The notes: generated by a model from the sequence alone, not told the origin. Positions 42,849 to 52,922 are shown, counted from the first letter of the stretch. The stretch is 64,000 bases of DNA from Azotimanducus chitobiosivorans (GCA_965200235.1 OZ241339.1:806001-870000); one strand, 5' to 3'. Program-made: numbers and translations.

Positions 42849-45800
42849 CTACGAAGTCGCTTGCGCGGTGTCGGACAGTGCACCTTGGCCAATGACATGC
42901 GTATGACGGCGACGTCTCGCTGGCCTCAGGCGCGGCAAGTGGTAGGGCAGGGCGAGCATCGCCGGCGTCATGACGAGCGTGAGCAATGTCGAGAAGCTCA
43001 AGCCCCAGACAACACCCTGCGCCATCTGCGAAAGGAAGCCGGCGACGTAGCCATCGACAACCACTGCCCGATCGACCAGATCCACGCTCGCGCGGTTGGC
43101 GAGCGGCAAGAGCCCGAACACCGTCGTGATGGTGGTGACGAGCACCGGCCGAAGTCGTTGTCCGGCGGTGCGCACGATGACCTGCACATAGTCGAGCGTT
43201 GGGTGGTCGCGGCGGATCTGATTGTAGGTGTGAATCAGCACGATGTTGTTGTTCACCACGATGCCAGCAAGGGCAACGACGCTCAGCCCCGTCATCACGG
43301 CGGAAAAGGGCGTATTGACGACGATCAGCCCCAACAGGACGCCAGCGACGGACATGAGGACTGCGCAGAGAATCAGCACCGACTGATAGAAGCTGTCGAA
43401 CTGCGTCACCAGCAGCACAAACATGAGCAGCAGCGACAGCACGAACGCCACTTGCACAAAGGCCAAGGCAGTTTCCTGTTCTTCGTTGGCGCCGAGAAAC
43501 TGGATATCGATGCTCGATGCGAAATCCTGTTGCGATAGCCACACCTTCACCTGCTGCACGATGTCGTCCGCGAGCACACCTTTCGCGACATCGGCATAAA
43601 CATACTCGCTCGGCACATTGTTCTTGCGAATATAGCTATCGATCAGAGGCGCGGGTTCGATTCTCGCGAAGCTTGAGATCGGCATCGCGCCTTGCGGCGT
43701 GTTGACGCGCAAATCCGACAGCAGGCCAAGGGCGCGCTTGTCGCTCGGAAAACGAATGCGTATGTCAATTTCTTCGTTGAGGTCGTCTGGCCGGTACTTG
43801 CTCGCAAGCACGCCATCGGTAAGAAATTGCACCATGGTGCCAACGGATGTGACATCGACGCCGAGGGCGGCGGCGCGCGCCTTGTCAACGATGATCTGCC
43901 ACTCAATCGAGGGCGGCGACAAGGTTTCTTCGATATTGATGACGCCCGGCAAGCTCGCCATGAATTCACTGAGGCGCTGCGCCGCCGGTTCGAGAATCTC
44001 GCGTTCGCGGGACCTGAATTCGATTTGAATGGCTTTGCCGACGGGTGGGCCCGGCTCGTAGAGGCGAACTTCGGTCAGTGCGCCCGTGAGCGTCGCCGAC
44101 TTGCTGCGCACATCGTCGATCACCTCCCATGCGCTGCGGTCGCGATTGGCGGACGGTTCGATTTCAAAGTAGATGCGTCCGACGACATCAGTTCGCATCG
44201 AAGCGTTGGCAAATGTTGTGCCGCGATAGGCTGAGGCGCTGATGTTGGCAACGCCTTCAATATCGAGGAGCTCTTGCTGTACCTCATCAACGAGCACGCC
44301 GGCGTCCTGCACAGATAGATTGCCAGGGGCAATGATTTTGACTTCGCCGACATCCGGCTCAATCTCGGCGAAGAAGCGAATGCCGAGGTCGCGCGAGGCG
44401 TAGAGCGAGAAGATGGCCACAAGAATGGCGATGCCCGCGAGCAGCGTGAGCGGCGCATGCTCGACGCATTTGCCGACGAGACGCGCATAGGCACCAGTGA
44501 GCGTGCGAAGCTGGCGCGGATCGGCCTCTTCGAGTTGGCGAAGCATGCGCGCGACCTTGCTGTCCCGCGCTGGCCCTTTGCCAAACAGGGCGCCCATAAC
44601 CGGGCCGAAGACAATGGAGTATATGAGCGAGCCAATGAGGACAATGGTGACGGTGATCGGCAGATGGCGCATGAACTGCCCTGAGACGCCTGGCCAGAGA
44701 ATGAGCGGAATGAAGGCGGCAAGCGTTGTGAAAATGGATGCTGTCACTGGCCAGAACATTTCGCGCGCCGCCAGCGAGTAGGCGTCTTTTCGCGCCATGC
44801 CTTCAGCCATCTTGCGATCGGCGTATTCGGTGATGACAATCGCGCCATCGATCAACATGCCAAGGCCAAGGATCATGCCAAACATGACCATGAAGTTAAA
44901 AGAAGCGCTGATCGCAAAGAGCCATAAAAAGGCGAACATGAATGTCACCGGAATGGCGAGACCAACAATGAGCGCGCTGCGTATCCCCAAAGCCGACACC
45001 ACGACAATAATCACCAGCACGAGCGCGGTCAGGATATTGCCCTCGACTTCGCTCACCATCGTTTGCGCAAAATCACCTTGATCTTGCGTGTAGGTGACGG
45101 CGATGCTTGCTGGAATCTGCGGTTTGAACGCTTCGGTGACTGCCTTGACTTTCTCGACACCTTGCAGCGCATTGACGCCCGGTGTGCGCAGCGCACCAAC
45201 GCTGACGCCGGGGCGTCCGTTGATCCAGGCAATGCTTGAATCGTCGCGAAAAACTCGACGCACTTCAGCAACATCGCTCAAGGTGATGACGGTGCCCTGC
45301 ACGTTCTTGATGGGAAGTTCGCGAAAATCGGAGAGCGTTTCGATGATGCCCGGCACCGTCATGCGAAAGCGGCCATCGCCGGAATCGAGCGCGCCTGCGG
45401 GAATCACGCGATTGTTGCGCTGCACGACCGAAAAAAGCTCTTCGAGCGAGATGCCGTAGGACTCGAGCACAAGCGGGTCGACGAGCGCCTCGATTATTTC
45501 GGCGCGCTCGCCATCGATGCGCGCCTCGCGCACTTCGGTCAATTGCTCGAGCTGCTCGGCGAGGCGCACGGCAAGCGACTGCAAGAGCCTGTGCGGGACC
45601 TCTTCCTCCTCGGCAATGAGATTCACAGACAGCATCGGCCAGTCGTCGGCCAGAGCGGCAAAAACGATCGGTTCTTCCATGTCTGATGGCATTTCCGGGC
45701 GTGCGCGGTCAATGGCCTCCCGTATCTCCGACTCGGTCAGATCCACGTCGGCTTCTTCATGAAACTCGGCGAACAGCGTAGCGCCGCCTTCGTAGGCGTA

Positions 45801-46049
45801 GGAAGTGAACTCTTTTAAGTAATCCATGCCCATGATCTCTGGGGCAGCTGGACGGGCCAGCATTCGATCCGCGTCGCTCGGCGAAATGCCTGGCAATATG
45901 AGGTTGGTAATCACGAAGGGGATGTCGATCTGCGGGTCGGGTTCGATCGTGATGTTGGCGCGCGAATAAATGCCGGCAATCAAGATCACGAGCATGACAA
46001 GGATGGTCGTGCGCGATCGACGAATCGCAAAGTCAATGATGCGGCGCAT
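42849..46049 (-). CDS. RND-family efflux transporter permease
   Basis: 1066 aa inner-membrane pump with the usual 12-TM duplicated layout: N-terminal membrane helix, large periplasmic domain (~40-340), TM block, second periplasmic domain, TM block. The TM4 proton motif reads GMLIDGAIVITEY: one of the two AcrB aspartates (D407) is kept, the second is Gly. The TM10 segment is VNNNIVLIHTY, without the AcrB lysine. Substrate cannot be predicted. No outer-membrane channel gene is adjacent. Confidence 0.93.
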   Translation of the reverse strand: MRRIIDFAIRRSRTTILVMLVILIAGIYSRANITIEPDPQIDIPFVITNLILPGISPSDADRMLARPAAPEIMGMDYLKEFTSYAYEGGATLFAEFHEEADVDLTESEIREAIDRARPEMPSDMEEPIVFAALADDWPMLSVNLIAEEEEVPHRLLQSLAVRLAEQLEQLTEVREARIDGERAEIIEALVDPLVLESYGISLEELFSVVQRNNRVIPAGALDSGDGRFRMTVPGIIETLSDFRELPIKNVQGTVITLSDVAEVRRVFRDDSSIAWINGRPGVSVGALRTPGVNALQGVEKVKAVTEAFKPQIPASIAVTYTQDQGDFAQTMVSEVEGNILTALVLVIIVVVSALGIRSALIVGLAIPVTFMFAFLWLFAISASFNFMVMFGMILGLGMLIDGAIVITEYADRKMAEGMARKDAYSLAAREMFWPVTASIFTTLAAFIPLILWPGVSGQFMRHLPITVTIVLIGSLIYSIVFGPVMGALFGKGPARDSKVARMLRQLEEADPRQLRTLTGAYARLVGKCVEHAPLTLLAGIAILVAIFSLYASRDLGIRFFAEIEPDVGEVKIIAPGNLSVQDAGVLVDEVQQELLDIEGVANISASAYRGTTFANASMRTDVVGRIYFEIEPSANRDRSAWEVIDDVRSKSATLTGALTEVRLYEPGPPVGKAIQIEFRSREREILEPAAQRLSEFMASLPGVINIEETLSPPSIEWQIIVDKARAAALGVDVTSVGTMVQFLTDGVLASKYRPDDLNEEIDIRIRFPSDKRALGLLSDLRVNTPQGAMPISSFARIEPAPLIDSYIRKNNVPSEYVYADVAKGVLADDIVQQVKVWLSQQDFASSIDIQFLGANEEQETALAFVQVAFVLSLLLMFVLLVTQFDSFYQSVLILCAVLMSVAGVLLGLIVVNTPFSAVMTGLSVVALAGIVVNNNIVLIHTYNQIRRDHPTLDYVQVIVRTAGQRLRPVLVTTITTVFGLLPLANRASVDLVDRAVVVDGYVAGFLSQMAQGVVWGLSFSTLLTLVMTPAMLALPYHLPRLRPARRRRHTHVIGQGALSDTAQATS

Positions 46050-46053
46050 GATT

Positions 46054-47223
46054 CTAGCCAGCGGGCGTTTCAGCGTGACGCTGGCTTTGCAGCGAACCGA
46101 GCTCGCTGCGCTCGCCGAGCGCAGTCAGGCTAATGTTTTCGGCTTGCAGCGCCTGACCGGGCACGAGTGTGCCTTGGCCGCGCACGACGAGCTGGGCGAC
46201 TTCGGGCAGCCCCGTCACCCAAAACCCAGTTTCATCGTCGCGCAGAATGTTGACGGTATGAAACTCGGCGCGGTTCTTCAGATTGACCGTGAACAGCCCA
46301 AGGCTGCCCGCATCATCGAGCCGCAATAGGTTCGGCGTGATGCGATGCGCCATGACCGGCTCAAGCGGCACTTGAATCTCCGCGGTGACGCCACTTCGAA
46401 ACTGCTGCCGAGGATTCGGTACCTCCACTTCCACGACATAGGTTTTCGTGCCGTCGCTGCTGTCGCGTCCAAGAAAGCGAATCGTTCCTTCAACCGTCTC
46501 GCCAGAGATCAGCATTGCTGAGGCCGCGTCACCGATGGCGAGTGCGCCAACTTCAAATTCGGAGACACGACCGACGACCAGCATTGGATCAAGGTCGAGC
46601 AGGGTTGCGCAAATCTCTCCCTTGGTCAGAAAATCGCCAATCTCGGCATGCACGGTCTCGACGACTCCGGAGAAGGGCGCACGCAGGCGTCTACGATCGA
46701 GGGCAAATTCACTCGAAGCCTGCAACGACTTTGCGCGGGCGAGATTCTCCGCCCGACTCGCAAGCTCGACATCCGAAACAAGCCCTTGTTCATAGAGTTC
46801 AGAGGCGCCCTCATAGTCAAGGCGAGCCCGTGTCCTTGCAGCCACGGCCTCGTCGAGCCTCGCTTGGCGATCCTCAATCGCGAGTCCGCATAGAAGATCG
46901 CCTTCCTCGACGCGCGAGCCGCGCTCGACCGGACGCGCTTCGACGCGCCCGTCTGATTCAGAACGCACTTCGACGGTTCGCTTGTTGCGCGTGAAGCCGC
47001 GTAGCGTGATCACGGGGCTGGTTTGCTGAGCATTGCTGAGCAGCGTGTGGACTTTCTTCGGGCCGGCATCGCGGCTCGCGGCTTGAAACGCGGCGTTACG
47101 TTCCGCAATGGTGAGTGAGACTTCTTTATCTTCAAAGAACACGCCAGATCCGAGCCACGTGAGCATTGCCAGCGCGATCAGCGCTGCCAGCACATTCGAC
47201 GCTCTCAATTTGAGCTTGGGCAT
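46054..47223 (-). CDS. RND efflux membrane-fusion protein (HlyD/AcrA family)
   Basis: 389 aa periplasmic adaptor with an N-terminal membrane anchor (VLAALIALAMLTWLGSGVFF, no lipobox). Then a lipoyl half (EGDLLCGLAIEDRQARL), a coiled hairpin (~115-180), second lipoyl half (RLRAPFSGVVETVHAEIGDF) and beta-barrel. It precedes the RND permease by 4 bp, forming a two-gene pump module. Confidence 0.92.
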   Translation of the reverse strand: MPKLKLRASNVLAALIALAMLTWLGSGVFFEDKEVSLTIAERNAAFQAASRDAGPKKVHTLLSNAQQTSPVITLRGFTRNKRTVEVRSESDGRVEARPVERGSRVEEGDLLCGLAIEDRQARLDEAVAARTRARLDYEGASELYEQGLVSDVELASRAENLARAKSLQASSEFALDRRRLRAPFSGVVETVHAEIGDFLTKGEICATLLDLDPMLVVGRVSEFEVGALAIGDAASAMLISGETVEGTIRFLGRDSSDGTKTYVVEVEVPNPRQQFRSGVTAEIQVPLEPVMAHRITPNLLRLDDAGSLGLFTVNLKNRAEFHTVNILRDDETGFWVTGLPEVAQLVVRGQGTLVPGQALQAENISLTALGERSELGSLQSQRHAETPAG

Positions 47224-47334
47224 GGCGCTCCTTTACGAGTTCAACACGTTTGCGGCATCTGGGGTGAAAGATGCACACAGTCGATTATTGTAACGCGCCT
47301 TTCTGACGCAGAAGTTAATAAGGCAATATGCGAG

Positions 47335-47754
47335 CTACCAATGCCCGTGGTTCGGCATGTCTACCCACGGTGCTAAGGGCGGCTTCGCTTTGCCGGCTTG
47401 CAGCAGTTCGATTGAGATATTGTCGGGTGAGCGCACAAATGCCATGCGTCCGTCGCGTGGCGGGCGGTTGATGGTGACGCCAGCGTCCATCAGCTGTTGA
47501 CAAGTGGCGTAGATGTCTTCGACTTCGTAGGCGAGGTGGCCAAAGTTTCGGCCTTCGCCGTAGTTCTCTGGATCCCAGTTGTAGGTCAATTCGATTTGCG
47601 CGGATTCATTGCATGACGCGGCGAGGAACACGAGGGTGAAGCGTCCTGGTGCATGGTCGTAGCGGCGCAGCTCGATAAGGCCGAGCTTATTGCAGTAGAA
47701 GTCGAGGGAAGCGTCAAGGTCGGTGACGCGCACCATGGTATGAAGGTATTTCAT
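47335..47754 (-). CDS. glyoxalase I-like VOC protein
   Basis: 139 aa. MKYLHTMVRVTDLDASLDFY at the N-terminus, IELTYNWDPENYGEGRNFGH and AFVRSPDNISIELLQ match lactoylglutathione lyases (GloA), including H6-, E- and H-type metal ligands. If GloA, it converts methylglyoxal-glutathione to lactoylglutathione. ATG 47754 chosen since this is the family start. Confidence 0.88.
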   Translation of the reverse strand: MKYLHTMVRVTDLDASLDFYCNKLGLIELRRYDHAPGRFTLVFLAASCNESAQIELTYNWDPENYGEGRNFGHLAYEVEDIYATCQQLMDAGVTINRPPRDGRMAFVRSPDNISIELLQAGKAKPPLAPWVDMPNHGHW

Positions 47755-47837
47755 GGATGGAGATCGATCATATGCCGCTATGGTATGGCTATAACTTAGC
47801 TCGGTCAAGCGTCACTGCAAAGGCAAGTGCACGCGGA

Positions 47838-48188
47838 TTACCAAGTCGCGCCCCCTATCCAAACGCCAGCAGCAGGGCGGAATGCGAGAAATTCCGCTGT
47901 CTCAAAAAGCCCAGCCTGATAGTAAGGATCGCTGTGAAGCAGCGCCTTAGCAGCTGCCAGATCATCGGCGTGGTAGATAAAGCAACTGCCAGACAACCGA
48001 GCGCCGACGCTTTCCGATAGCGGACCGGCAACGGCGATCTGGCTCATCACCGATTCAATATACGCAAGGTGCGCGCGCAGATACCGCCGTCGAAGGTCGC
48101 CTGAATCGGGGATGTCTTGACAAATGACGAGCCACGCTTGGGCGAACCTGTCGGAAGTGGGCGCGTTGTCGGCCGAGTGCGGGGACAT
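47838..48188 (-). CDS. YciI-like protein
   Basis: 116 aa from ATG 48188. The YCII pattern is WLVICQDIPDSGDLRRRYLR then AHLAYIE, and LSGSCFIYHADDLAAAKAL with DPYYQAGLFE, including the conserved His (RAHL) and Asp (SDPYY) of the putative active site. Function of the family is only loosely known (ferredoxin-like fold). Confidence 0.85.
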   Translation of the reverse strand: MSPHSADNAPTSDRFAQAWLVICQDIPDSGDLRRRYLRAHLAYIESVMSQIAVAGPLSESVGARLSGSCFIYHADDLAAAKALLHSDPYYQAGLFETAEFLAFRPAAGVWIGGATW

Positions 48189-48305
48189 TGTTGAATTCGC
48201 GCGGAGGCGTCCGATGTTGTCGCACTTGAGTATAGCAACGCACGTTTGCGTGAGTAGCGAGGCTTGGTGCATCATCGCTATTCGATTGCATATGGAACAG
48301 AGGTC

Positions 48306-49421
48306 ATGCGGGCTCTTATCGGTACGCTTGCGTTGTCACTGCTGCTGGTAGTGACCGGCAATGCGGGCGAACATCCAGACACCGGAATCAGCGGTGTCTA
48401 CGAAGTCATGGTTGGCGTGCGCAGTGCTGAGCCAGCGCTTGAATACTTTGCTCAGTTCGGCTTCACAGAAGTGGCTTCGGCGGAACTCTCCGCAGCACAG
48501 GCGGCCAGTTTGTACGGTGTTGATTCTGCGCTTCGCAGCTATCGGCTGCAAAATGGAGAAGTTGATGCGCATGGCTTGGTTCGACTGCTTGAGTGGGCAC
48601 AGCCCACGGGTCCGGGCGTGGGATACGCGCCGTCCGAGACTGTGGGGATGCGAATCGCGGTCATGCGCACGCGGGACATTGTCCGGATTGCCGATGTCTT
48701 TGCGGACCTTCGCGATCAAGCGGAGCAGCCTTGGCTGCTTGCCGGTCCGGTCTATGACGACCTCTACAACGCGACTGAGGGCACGCCGAGCATCGTCAAT
48801 CGGCGTGTCGGCGTTCGTGAAATGGCCATCTACGGTAGTTGGTTTAACCATGTATTCTTTCAGCGCTACGGCTACACCATTCCGGGGTACGGGGTGATCG
48901 GCGACCACTCGCCGCTCGGCACCAGCGAGTTCACGCATCACAGTTTCATAGTGGCTGGGGACTTACGCGAAGTCACTGACTATTACGAATCCGTATTCGG
49001 CTTTATCTCGGAGAACGACCCAGTTATCAGTGGCGATTGGCAAAAGGGGCCGCAGGCGGTATTCCTCATGGAGCCAGGGCGGTCGCATTGGTATCGCGGC
49101 TTCGTTTCGCCCAACGATGTCAGCGGTAAGCTCAAGTTCTTCTCGGTACACGGTCTGCATACAGCGGATGATCGCTCCGAGCGACAGCGGCCGGGCGAAC
49201 TTGGCATCACACTGCATTCCTTATGGACGCCGCGCCTTGGGCAGGTGCACCGCTTGGCACTAGAAGCAGGATTAAATCCCAGAGCGATTGAGCGCAACGA
49301 GTTCGAGGAACGCAGCTTCGTTGTGCGCGGGCCGGATGGGGCCGCTTGGCAGATTGTCGAACGCGAAGGCTCGGTTTGGGAGCCCGTGACCGAATTTCAA
49401 CTGATCGATGTCAATAATTGA
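48306..49421 (+). CDS. exported VOC-superfamily protein
   Basis: 371 aa. Signal peptide MRALIGTLALSLLLVVTGNA. Two VOC-like modules, around residues 30-150 (YEVMVGVRSAEPALEYFAQF) and 200-350 (THHSFIVAGDLREVTDYYES and GPDGAAWQIVE). ATG 48306 preceded by GAGG. Exported VOC proteins of this size are of unknown function. Confidence 0.8.
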   Translation: MRALIGTLALSLLLVVTGNAGEHPDTGISGVYEVMVGVRSAEPALEYFAQFGFTEVASAELSAAQAASLYGVDSALRSYRLQNGEVDAHGLVRLLEWAQPTGPGVGYAPSETVGMRIAVMRTRDIVRIADVFADLRDQAEQPWLLAGPVYDDLYNATEGTPSIVNRRVGVREMAIYGSWFNHVFFQRYGYTIPGYGVIGDHSPLGTSEFTHHSFIVAGDLREVTDYYESVFGFISENDPVISGDWQKGPQAVFLMEPGRSHWYRGFVSPNDVSGKLKFFSVHGLHTADDRSERQRPGELGITLHSLWTPRLGQVHRLALEAGLNPRAIERNEFEERSFVVRGPDGAAWQIVEREGSVWEPVTEFQLIDVNN

Positions 49422-49550
49422 CCCGTGACCGACCCGTGTTTCGGACAATAGGCGGACACCATACAAAGGGCTTCAATGGCTGTTGATACTACGCACAGCC
49501 AACAATCCAACAGGGGAATATAGACTATTCATAACTCTAAAAAATTGCAC

Positions 49551-49642
<92 letters not shown>

Positions 49643-49645
49643 GTA

Positions 49646-49662
49646 CTAGTGCTCCATCAGCA
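49646..49662. repeat. short R1-like end fragment
   Basis: CTAGTGCTCCATCA, identical over 14 bases to the right end of the R1 elements, then divergent. It lies 3 bp from the 5' end of tRNA-Ser. Too short to be certain. Confidence 0.35.
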
Positions 49663-49729
49663 CTAAGATGAAAATGATACTTGATGTTCAGAGCAGGTGC
49701 GCCGGTTTTCGGGCAGCGACCTGTTGCGC

Positions 49730-50635
49730 CTAGAGTTCGTAGCGTAGCGTCAGCATGACTGACAATCGGTCGGTATCGTGGGTTTTGGACCATGTGCTGA
49801 CGGGTTCGCTACCGTCTCGTCGCAGGTTGGGTGCATGGCTGCGCAGAATGTCAGCACCGTATTCGCCAGAGTCGAACGATTCGGTTGTTCTCCATTGCAC
49901 CTTGACGCCTACATTGAGGTGTTCCTTGAACTCACGCTCGATGCCTGCGTAGGCAACATAGGCGGTCATGCGGTCTTTGAGCGCGGCTCGGCCGCTGCTG
50001 ACGGTGCCCGCGAGGTTGCGGCGAATCTCTGCTTCGTTGGGTTCGCCGAGGCCGGTCGCGATATCGGAAGGGTCAGCGCTGCGCGCCCAGTTCCATGAAA
50101 AATCCATGCGTTGCCACGACAGGCCGACGCCTAGCCCGGCATAGGGCGTCCAAGCGGTGCGGTTAGGCCAGCGTTTGTACCCGGTCAAAAACAACGAGTG
50201 CGCATTGCTGGTCCCCAAGGATTCCTCACCGACGGCGAGTTCGTTGCTGATTTTGTCGAAATCCGCGCCGCTCGCATCGGTTGAAGAGACCGTTTCATCA
50301 AAATCGATCGAGTCGAAGGCATAGACCAGGCTCACGCCAAGGTCTTCGCGAAAGGCGTAGCGGGCTTCGAGATCGATAGAGATGCCGATGCCATCATCAA
50401 AAGGTGCCAGCCAGCCATCTCCGGCGCCGCGATTTGCCGTCACGCAATCAGGGATGGCGAGCGCACGCGGGTTGATGTATTCGTCGCAAATGCTCGCGCG
50501 GTCGTTGCTGCGGCTTTGGATATGCATGTCGGGGGCTATGCTGGCCCCTATTGAGACGCCAAGGGAGACGTTCGACATCGATTGTCCAGACGCGTCTATG
50601 GGCGATAGCGCGGCAATGAACAGAGTAGACAGCAT
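49730..50635 (-). CDS. outer-membrane beta-barrel protein
   Basis: About 301 aa. A hydrophobic N-terminal export signal (MLSTLFIAALSPIDASG) and alternating strands throughout, including EARYAFREDLGVSLVYAFDS, TPYAGLGVGLSWQ and VAYAGIEREF, with a final LSVMLTLRYEL ending. This is typical of small porin-like barrels. No specific family recognised. A GTG at 50653 is an alternative start, but it would overlap the 3' end of the SRP RNA. Confidence 0.75.
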   Translation of the reverse strand: MLSTLFIAALSPIDASGQSMSNVSLGVSIGASIAPDMHIQSRSNDRASICDEYINPRALAIPDCVTANRGAGDGWLAPFDDGIGISIDLEARYAFREDLGVSLVYAFDSIDFDETVSSTDASGADFDKISNELAVGEESLGTSNAHSLFLTGYKRWPNRTAWTPYAGLGVGLSWQRMDFSWNWARSADPSDIATGLGEPNEAEIRRNLAGTVSSGRAALKDRMTAYVAYAGIEREFKEHLNVGVKVQWRTTESFDSGEYGADILRSHAPNLRRDGSEPVSTWSKTHDTDRLSVMLTLRYEL

Positions 50636-50645
50636 CAAAACAAGT

Positions 50646-50759
50646 GGCGACACGGAACCCGCCGTATCCCGGCACCCGATAAAATCTGCTACCGCTGCTC
50701 CCTTCCGGGCCTGACGGGGTTGACAGCACATCGTTGCGAGAGGACCAGTTCCGGTCGCC
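50646..50759 (-). ncRNA. ffs: signal recognition particle 4.5S RNA
   Basis: Minus strand holds the SRP core GGCCCGGAAGGGAGCAGC with the GGAA tetraloop, the 5' asymmetric loop side CTCTCGCAACG, and the 3' side GGGTGCCGGGATACGGCG. The ends pair (GGCGACCGGAAC with GTTCCGTGTCGCC). Length about 114 nt matches bacterial 4.5S RNA. A TAACAT -10-like box sits just before the 5' end. Confidence 0.93.
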
Positions 50760-50774
50760 GATACGCATGTTACC

Positions 50775-51785
50775 TCAAGCGGCGCCGTGCTCGTCGCCTT
50801 TTCTGCGCCTCGAAAGCTGGTACTTCTTCAGCAATCCGCGCAGCTGGTCGTAGCTCAGTCCGAGAAGCTCTGCGGCTTGGCGTTGATTGAAGCGTGCCTT
50901 CTCGAGTGCCTTTTCGATGATCTGCCGCTCTTCCTTCCCCATATGGATTCGCAAATCCATCGGAAATGACAATCGCGCATCGTCGGTGCTTGAAACCTCG
51001 CCCGAAGGCCGGTAGGGGGAGTCGAACGGATCGAACACGAGCTTTGAAATCGGGCGTTTCGGATGGGCGCGGTACACGGCGCGCTCGACAAGGTTCTTGA
51101 GCTCGCGCACATTGCCGGGCCATTGATAACCAAGCAAGGATTGAACGGCCTCCTGAGTGAATCCCGGAAAAAGCTCGCGCCCAAGCTCGACCGACATGTT
51201 GAGGGCGAAATGCTCGGCAAGTAGCAGCACATCGTCTTCGCGCTCCCTTAAGGGCGGTAGGGTGATGACATCGAATGCGAGCCTGTCAAGCAAGTCCGCG
51301 CGAAACTGCTTGCGCCTCGCAAGGTCCGGCAAGTCCTCGTTGGCTGCGGCAATAAGGCGGACATTCACTTTGCGCGTGGCGTCGCCGCCCAAACGTTCGA
51401 ATTCGCCGTATTCGATGATGCGCAAAACCTTTTCTTGCACCGCGCCCGAGGTCGATGCGAGCTCGTCCAAGAACAGCGTGCCTTGGTCGGCGCGTTCGAA
51501 TCGTCCCTTGTGTGTTCTCGTCGCACCAGTAAACGCGCCAGCCTCATGGCCAAAGAGTTCTGATTCGAGGAGGGATTCGCTCAAAGCCGCACAGTTCACC
51601 TTGAGATACGGCGCGTCCCATCGCTCGGAGAGAAAGTGCAGTCGCTCGGCGATCAATTCCTTGCCGGCGCCGCGCTCGCCAACAATCAGCACGGGCCGGT
51701 CGAGCGGTGCGACCTGCGAGACCTGCTCGAGGACATTCAAGAAGGCGCGAGATGCGCCCAAGCATTGCTCTGACTCTCTTATCAT
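50775..51785 (-). CDS. pspF: sigma-54 activator PspF
   Basis: Enhancer-binding protein driving pspABC. 336 aa, no regulatory N-domain, as in PspF. AAA+ core: Walker A GERGAGKE (36-43), sigma-54 loop GAFTGA (83-88), GTLFLDELA, and a C-terminal Fis-type HTH (NQRQAAELLGLSYDQLRGLL). Divergent from pspA; in the family PspA inhibits it directly. Confidence 0.95.
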   Translation of the reverse strand: MIRESEQCLGASRAFLNVLEQVSQVAPLDRPVLIVGERGAGKELIAERLHFLSERWDAPYLKVNCAALSESLLESELFGHEAGAFTGATRTHKGRFERADQGTLFLDELASTSGAVQEKVLRIIEYGEFERLGGDATRKVNVRLIAAANEDLPDLARRKQFRADLLDRLAFDVITLPPLREREDDVLLLAEHFALNMSVELGRELFPGFTQEAVQSLLGYQWPGNVRELKNLVERAVYRAHPKRPISKLVFDPFDSPYRPSGEVSSTDDARLSFPMDLRIHMGKEERQIIEKALEKARFNQRQAAELLGLSYDQLRGLLKKYQLSRRRKGDEHGAA

Positions 51786-51908
51786 TGGTCAAGTATGCCA
51801 ATAAATGGGGAATAATGCCGAATAACATTGTTCGTGGTGTCGAATTTTCTTGCGTAGAGAGCGATGTTTTTTCATATATTCCAAATTTTTAGAGCGTCCT
51901 CGCCGAAC

Positions 51909-51924
51909 TTGGCACGGTATTTGT
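51909..51924 (+). promoter_or_regulatory. sigma-54 promoter of the psp operon
   Basis: TTGGCACGGTATTTGT matches the consensus TGGCAC-N5-TTGC with one mismatch at the last base, 37 bp before pspA. The AT-rich stretch at 51800-51900 would suit IHF and PspF binding upstream. Confidence 0.8.
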
Positions 51925-51961
51925 CATGTCTTGAGCGTCACTTTTCAAATGGGAGTCCCTC

Positions 51962-52639
51962 ATGGGCGTCTTCTCTCGCATCACGGATATTGTGAATTCC
52001 AACTTGAATTCGATTCTAGACCGCGCCGAAGATCCTGAAAAAATGGTCAGGCTGATCATTCAGGAGATGGAGGACACGCTCGTCGAAGTGCGCACCACCA
52101 CGGCGCGCGCCATCGCCGAGCAAAAGCAGGTCGAACGCCACAAGCGCCACGCAGAGTCCGAGGTGTCGGACTGGGAACGCAAGGCGCAGGTGGCGGTTGA
52201 CAAGGGTCGTGATGACTTGGCAAAGGCTGCGCTGCTCGAAAAGCGGCGCGCAAATGAAAAAGCCGAGCAGCTTGGTGCTGAACTCACCGTGCTTGCCGAG
52301 ACGCTCGACAAGCTCTCCTCCGACACGCAAGGCTTGCAGGCCAAGCTCAAAGACGCAAAGGCACGGCAGAAATCGATCAGTATTCGCGCCAAGACCGCGC
52401 GCACGCAGATTGGCATTCGGCGCCGGCTGGGCGACAACAACGTCAACGATGCGCTTGAGCGCTTTGAGCAGTATGAGCGCAAGCTCGACGATCTCGAAGG
52501 TGAAGTGAACGCCTACGACCTTGCGCAGCGCACGCTCTCTGAGCAGATCGATGAGCTCGAAGTGGACGAAGAACTCTCCGAAGAACTTGCGGAATTGAAG
52601 TCGCGTCGCGCACAATCAACGTCCGACAAGAACGCTTAG
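51962..52639 (+). CDS. pspA: phage shock protein PspA
   Basis: 225 aa coiled-coil ESCRT-III-like protein that binds stressed inner membrane and inhibits PspF. MGVFSRITDIVNSNLNSIL is the canonical N-terminus, followed by DPEKMVRLIIQEMEDTLVEV; heptads run through most of the protein. It follows a sigma-54 promoter. Confidence 0.97.
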   Translation: MGVFSRITDIVNSNLNSILDRAEDPEKMVRLIIQEMEDTLVEVRTTTARAIAEQKQVERHKRHAESEVSDWERKAQVAVDKGRDDLAKAALLEKRRANEKAEQLGAELTVLAETLDKLSSDTQGLQAKLKDAKARQKSISIRAKTARTQIGIRRRLGDNNVNDALERFEQYERKLDDLEGEVNAYDLAQRTLSEQIDELEVDEELSEELAELKSRRAQSTSDKNA

Positions 52640-52691
52640 GTTCGAGTCGGTAGGTCTCATAACTGTCTGATAAGTGATTGGTGAAACAGCT

Positions 52692-52919
52692 ATGTCTTTA
52701 ACCGTACTTGCCTTTGTACCGACCTTGGTGTTTGTTTCGATCGTGCTGCCGCTGTGGCTGATCTTGCACTACCGCAGTAGGCGCCACGCCGCTTCCGAGC
52801 TCAATGCCGACGAGCGCTACGAACTTGAGGCGCTTGCTGACAAGGCCGAGCGCTTTGCCGAGCGGATAGAAGTGCTCGAAGCAATCCTTGACGAGTCCGT
52901 TCCAAACTGGAGGGACTAA
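52692..52919 (+). CDS. pspB: phage shock protein PspB
   Basis: 75 aa. One membrane segment VLAFVPTLVFVSIVLPLWLI, then a soluble helix (ERYELEALADKAERFAERI) with VPNWRD at the end, the PspB signature. Acts with PspC as stress sensor. Confidence 0.95.
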   Translation: MSLTVLAFVPTLVFVSIVLPLWLILHYRSRRHAASELNADERYELEALADKAERFAERIEVLEAILDESVPNWRD

Positions 52920-52922
52920 GTA

